Part shown: positions 61,339 to 64,000 of the stretch, piece after piece
Numbering within the stretch: position 1 is the stretch's first letter
Layout of the letters: each line of letters opens with the position of its first letter
Source: GCA-2706205 sp964215955
GTDB lineage: Bacteria > Bdellovibrionota > Bacteriovoracia > Bacteriovoracales > Bacteriovoracaceae
Assembly (NCBI GenBank): GCA_964215955.1
Contig: CAXPDR010000041.1
Coordinates: 62,001 to 126,000 of the forward strand
Direction of reading: 5' to 3'
DNA length: 64,000 nt
Program-made: the position numbers and the translations under genes
Notes under the pieces: model-generated
The model's input: the letters and a program-made list of their open reading frames with translations, nothing else
Told to the model about the DNA's origin: nothing
Databases searched by the model: none

Positions 61339-62090
61339 ACTATTCAGATTTAGAAAATAAAACAATATTAGTAACAGGTGCAAGCCGAGGAATTGGAAAA
61401 GCCATCTGTGAAGCCCTGGCCAAAAATAAAGCTCACGTGGTTTTCAATTACCGTGGGGATGAAGCTAAGGCCAATGAACTCAAAGATTATTTAGCTTCAC
61501 TTGGAGCTTCAAAAGTTTCAGCAATTCAGTTTGATGTTACAGAATTTGATACGATGAAAACCAACCTTGATGCATTTGTTAAAGAAAATGGACCTATTGC
61601 AGGTTTAGTTAACAACGCTGGTATTTCAAAAGATCAATTAGCTTTAAGAGTAAAACCAGAAGATATCCAAAGTATTTTAGATGTAAATTTAAAAGCAGCC
61701 ATGGTTTTAACGAACCATCTTTCAAGACAGTTTTTAAAAGCAAAAGATGTTTCTATTGTTAATATGAGTTCAGTTGTAGGCCTTATGGGAAATCATTCTC
61801 AAAGTGTTTACGCTGCTTCTAAAGCAGGACTTATTGGTTACACGAAATCTTACGCGAAAGAATTAGCTTCTAGAAAGTTTAGATGTAATGCTGTTTGTCC
61901 AGGTTTTATTGCAACTGATATGACTGATGCTATTGATGAAAAAGCTAAAGAGCAATATATCTCTGCAATTCCTCTAAGTGAGTATGGAACAGCTGAAGAT
62001 GTCGCTAATGTAACTTTATTCTTGTTAAGTAATGCTTCTAAGTACATTACAGGAGAGACAATCAAAGTTGATGGTGGGCTTTATATTTAA
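61335..62090 (+). CDS. fabG: 3-oxoacyl-ACP reductase
   Basis: Short-chain dehydrogenase, NADPH-dependent. Cofactor loop VTGASRGIGKAICE, NNAGISKDQ, catalytic Ser in VNMSSVVG and Tyr-Lys in VYAASKAGLIGY, and the C-terminal TGETIKVDGGLYI. ATGA overlap with fabD and GGAG upstream show tight coupling. Confidence 0.95.
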   Translation: MNYSDLENKTILVTGASRGIGKAICEALAKNKAHVVFNYRGDEAKANELKDYLASLGASKVSAIQFDVTEFDTMKTNLDAFVKENGPIAGLVNNAGISKDQLALRVKPEDIQSILDVNLKAAMVLTNHLSRQFLKAKDVSIVNMSSVVGLMGNHSQSVYAASKAGLIGYTKSYAKELASRKFRCNAVCPGFIATDMTDAIDEKAKEQYISAIPLSEYGTAEDVANVTLFLLSNASKYITGETIKVDGGLYI

Positions 62091-62115
62091 GAGATTGAAT
62101 TTTTATTAAATAATT

Positions 62116-63087
62116 TCAGTCAAGAAGAATTAAACTTCTATTTATAGAGTCATATCTTGGAAAAACCCTCATGCGTTCTTTTGTCTTTGATATAACTTTT
62201 TCTTCACTCATAAATTTGATTGCTTCTTTGGCTTTTTCTGTCTGACTGAGATAAACAAATTCTCTTTTAAAGAGCCCTGTCCACCCCAAATCAATTTCAT
62301 AAATAATATCTTTCGTATCGATATAATAACCACAGGTATTATCCCTACTCAAAAAATCAGAGTTTGAAAATTTTTGTGGACAATAATCATGGCCCATAAG
62401 ACTGGCCCATTCATTAACTGAAATTGGCTCGGAACTAATTGAAGGATCGATTACTAGTTTCTTAATTTTTCCATCAACATCTCTAATCTTTACTAAAGGA
62501 GCTACATGCCATCTCCAATCTGCTAAATCAAAGTTTGTTTCTGCTTCTAATCTTCTCCCATTGTCAGCTTTAATAAAAATACTCTGAGATTTAATCCCTA
62601 TTTTTTCTAGAACATCCCTCATTACAGTACTTCTTGCATAACACCCATCTTCATAATACTCAAAAGTTATATCTGATCTATAAAGAAAGAATCTTAGAAG
62701 CTGACTTGCTAAATTCATCGAAATAACATCACCGTGAAACTCAGGTTTTGTAATAGGAAGTAAAGTTTCACATATATCAGATGGAAGATTGTTTTTTGTG
62801 CCCTTTTCTTCAAGACAACTTTCCTGAAGATAGATTGAGAGAGCTTTTTTATCTTTAAAGAATAATTCTCCATCCCATGTAAAACAGTTATAACACTCTT
62901 CTAATATAGGATTTGTAAGCTCTTCTTTAAGAAGGAGTTTTGAATTATGATTGGAGCTAAATAAGACTGATGAAGAATTTTTATTACTGGCTAAACTAAA
63001 ATTTATCCCGACTAAATAAGCCATCAAAAAAAACTTGAGTGCTCGAATAGCTTTTTCTTCAGTAAACTGTAAGAATAGTTCTTTCAT
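62116..63087 (-). CDS. Exported protein-glutamine deamidase-like protein
   Basis: The ATG at 63087 has GAGGAA four bases upstream. A hydrophobic signal lies at about 17-33 (LKFFLMAYLVGINFSLAS). The region 140-250 matches protein-glutaminase domains: EYYEDGCYARSTVMRDVL with Cys149, ADWRWHVAPLVKIRD with His194 and KLVIDPSISSEPISVNEW with Asp214, a complete Cys-His-Asp triad. Such enzymes deamidate glutamine side chains in proteins; exported relatives act on host or prey proteins. The N-terminal 110 residues have four Cys and could be a pro-region. It is on the opposite strand between fabG and acpP. Confidence 0.75.
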   Translation of the reverse strand: MKELFLQFTEEKAIRALKFFLMAYLVGINFSLASNKNSSSVLFSSNHNSKLLLKEELTNPILEECYNCFTWDGELFFKDKKALSIYLQESCLEEKGTKNNLPSDICETLLPITKPEFHGDVISMNLASQLLRFFLYRSDITFEYYEDGCYARSTVMRDVLEKIGIKSQSIFIKADNGRRLEAETNFDLADWRWHVAPLVKIRDVDGKIKKLVIDPSISSEPISVNEWASLMGHDYCPQKFSNSDFLSRDNTCGYYIDTKDIIYEIDLGWTGLFKREFVYLSQTEKAKEAIKFMSEEKVISKTKERMRVFPRYDSINRSLILLD

Positions 63088-63207
63088 TACATTCCTCATT
63101 CATAAAACAAATAATTTTTCATCAATATCATTCTCTCAATTTTTATAATCAGAATCTATAAAGCTTGTAATCATTTCAAAAGTGTGAATAAATTAAACGG
63201 ACAACCA

Positions 63208-63332
63208 CAGCAAAACTAGTTATTTACCCTCCAAAAGGTAGTTTTATTTCCCTCAAGCCGAGCTAGGTTTTTTATTTCAAGATTATAATAAGTTTTAGAA
63301 CGATAACCCCTCGAAAAAGCTTAGTTTTGCTG
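63208..63332. other. Non-coding stretch closed by a long-range inverted repeat
   Basis: The 379-base gap between the deamidase start and acpP has no gene. CAGCAAAACTA (63208-63218) and TAGTTTTGCTG (63322-63332) are perfect 11-base inverted repeats about 103 bases apart and could close a structured RNA. A smaller pairing AAAACTA/TAGTTTT lies inside (63212-63218 with 63239-63245) and competes with it. No known RNA family is recognised. Confidence 0.25.
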
Positions 63333-63395
63333 CAGGATCCAACGAAATAATGCTCTAAATATGTGAATTTTTTACAAATGTTAACATAATTAAGG

Positions 63396-63425
63396 TTGAC
63401 TGGTAGATTCCATGTTATTTATTAT
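63396..63425 (+). promoter_or_regulatory. acpP promoter
   Basis: TTGACT (63396-63401), 18 bases, TATTAT (63420-63425): good matches to sigma-70 elements, about 40 bases before the acpP start, which has CGGAGGA upstream. Confidence 0.6.
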
Positions 63426-63466
63426 GCCCTTATAAAAAGAGACATAAATTTCGGAGGATATATATT

Positions 63467-63700
63467 ATGGAAATGCAAGAAAAAGTAATTGCAATCGTAA
63501 GTGAAGCAGCAAACGTTGAAGTTGCAAATATTAAACCTGAGACAAGTTTTACTGATGACTTAAACTTAGATTCATTAGACATGGTAGAAATGATGATGAA
63601 AATGGAAGAAGAGTTTGGAGTTGAGATTCCAGAAGATAAAACTGAAGATCTTAAAACAATCAATGATGTTACTTCTTACTTAAAAACAAACGCTAACTAA
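63467..63700 (+). CDS. acpP: Acyl carrier protein
   Basis: 77 residues, acidic, with the phosphopantetheine Ser36 in LNLDSLDMVEMMMKMEEEF. It carries the growing acyl chain in fatty acid synthesis. Own promoter and GGAGG site upstream; a terminator lies directly after, so most transcripts probably stop before fabF. Confidence 0.96.
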   Translation: MEMQEKVIAIVSEAANVEVANIKPETSFTDDLNLDSLDMVEMMMKMEEEFGVEIPEDKTEDLKTINDVTSYLKTNAN

Positions 63701-63723
63701 GCAAAGAAAATAACTCAAAAAGA

Positions 63724-63748
63724 AAGCCTCATTTGAGGCTTTTTTTTT
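63724..63748 (+). terminator. Rho-independent terminator after acpP
   Basis: AAGCCTCA (63724-63731) and TGAGGCTT (63734-63741) with only TT between them, followed by a run of T to 63748. The two-base loop means the inner pairs must open. It lies 20 bases before the fabF start, so it probably sets the acpP to fabF ratio. Confidence 0.85.
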
Positions 63749-63768
63749 GTTAAGACAAAGGATTAGAG

Positions 63769-64000
63769 ATGGTGAATAGAGTTGCCATTACCGGTGTCAG
63801 CGCAATGTGTGGACTCGGAAATTCAATGGATGAAGTTTGGAAAAATCTTATCGAAGGTAAAAGCGGAATCTCTATGATTCCAGAAGCTACCGATGATATG
63901 TGGCCAGTAAAATTTGCTGGTATTCTCAAGAACTTTGAGCTTTCAGAAGAAATTCTCGCTAAGAAAGAACATAAAAGGTTTGATATTTTTATTCATTATG
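63769..64000 (+). CDS. fabF: 3-oxoacyl-ACP synthase II, N-terminus only
   Basis: Begins MVNRVAITGVSAMCGLGNSM, then VWKNLIEGKSGIS, the usual start of KAS II/FabF; the window ends after about 77 residues, before the catalytic Cys. AAAGGA precedes the ATG. The position right after acpP is the normal one for fabF. Confidence 0.9.
   Translation, partial: MVNRVAITGVSAMCGLGNSMDEVWKNLIEGKSGISMIPEATDDMWPVKFAGILKNFELSEEILAKKEHKRFDIFIHY

Noticed and set aside
1..64000. CRISPR arrays, tRNA or rRNA genes, insertion sequences, prophage
   Set aside because: No regularly spaced repeats, no cloverleaf-like conserved segments and no transposase or phage proteins were seen on either strand.

Overview
The window is AT-rich DNA, by eye roughly two thirds A+T, densely packed with genes on both strands. 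It has many short overlaps, many lipoproteins and secreted or outer-membrane proteins, and frequent TTG starts. Three things point to a marine, diderm, predatory-type bacterium of the Bdellovibrionota, probably the Bacteriovoracales (Halobacteriovorax-like): a complete sodium-pumping NQR operon, a TIGR02147-type regulator, and a large share of unrecognised exported proteins. This placement is an inference from gene content; no rRNA gene lies in the window. I found no tRNA, rRNA, CRISPR array, insertion sequence or prophage.

Layout. 1-11.6 kb: a cut-off LysM protein coupled to a TPR lipoprotein, then small metabolic and stress genes (VOC protein, ThiF-like enzyme, Bcp peroxiredoxin, glyoxalase-II-like hydrolase, M48 protease, alpha/beta hydrolase), a lipoprotein, an outer-membrane-type protein and an OmpR-type response regulator. 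11.8-18.8 kb: a three-gene operon with a very large circularly permuted ATP-grasp protein that also carries an HExxH site, a 690-residue unknown protein and a barrel-like protein; response regulators lie on both sides. 19.3-27.1 kb: the sodium-NQR system, with nqrABCDEF ended by a terminator and followed by apbE, a solute-binding-protein-like gene and nqrM. 27.2-34.1 kb: exported proteins, then a redoxin/YtkA-like/barrel operon next to a RegB/RegA-like two-component system; both operons carry the same kind of palindrome at the same place upstream of their promoters. 34.1-37.7 kb: a TIGR02147 regulator with a secreted HExxH protein and another secreted protein, a GNAT enzyme and a small secreted protein.

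37.7-49.9 kb: an exonuclease-DinG helicase, a BolA/CGFS-glutaredoxin pair, a protoporphyrinogen-oxidase-like flavoprotein, two large tandem exported proteins, an lptE-holA-like pair and a DciA-like gene. 49.9-58.4 kb: a leftward cluster with a methyltransferase, a GYF-type membrane protein whose frame is broken at a run of ten A, mlaD, mlaF, mlaE, alr, a degenerate receiver protein and aroK. 58.4-64 kb: yceD-rpmF-fabH-fabD-fabG, an oppositely oriented protein-glutaminase-like gene, then acpP and the start of fabF; plsX is missing from its usual place.

The observations I rate highest are the probable -1 frameshift fusion at 51515-51525, the shared activator-like site of the RegBA-like system (32228-32242 and 34081-34095), and the ATP-grasp/HExxH operon at 11.8-18.8 kb.
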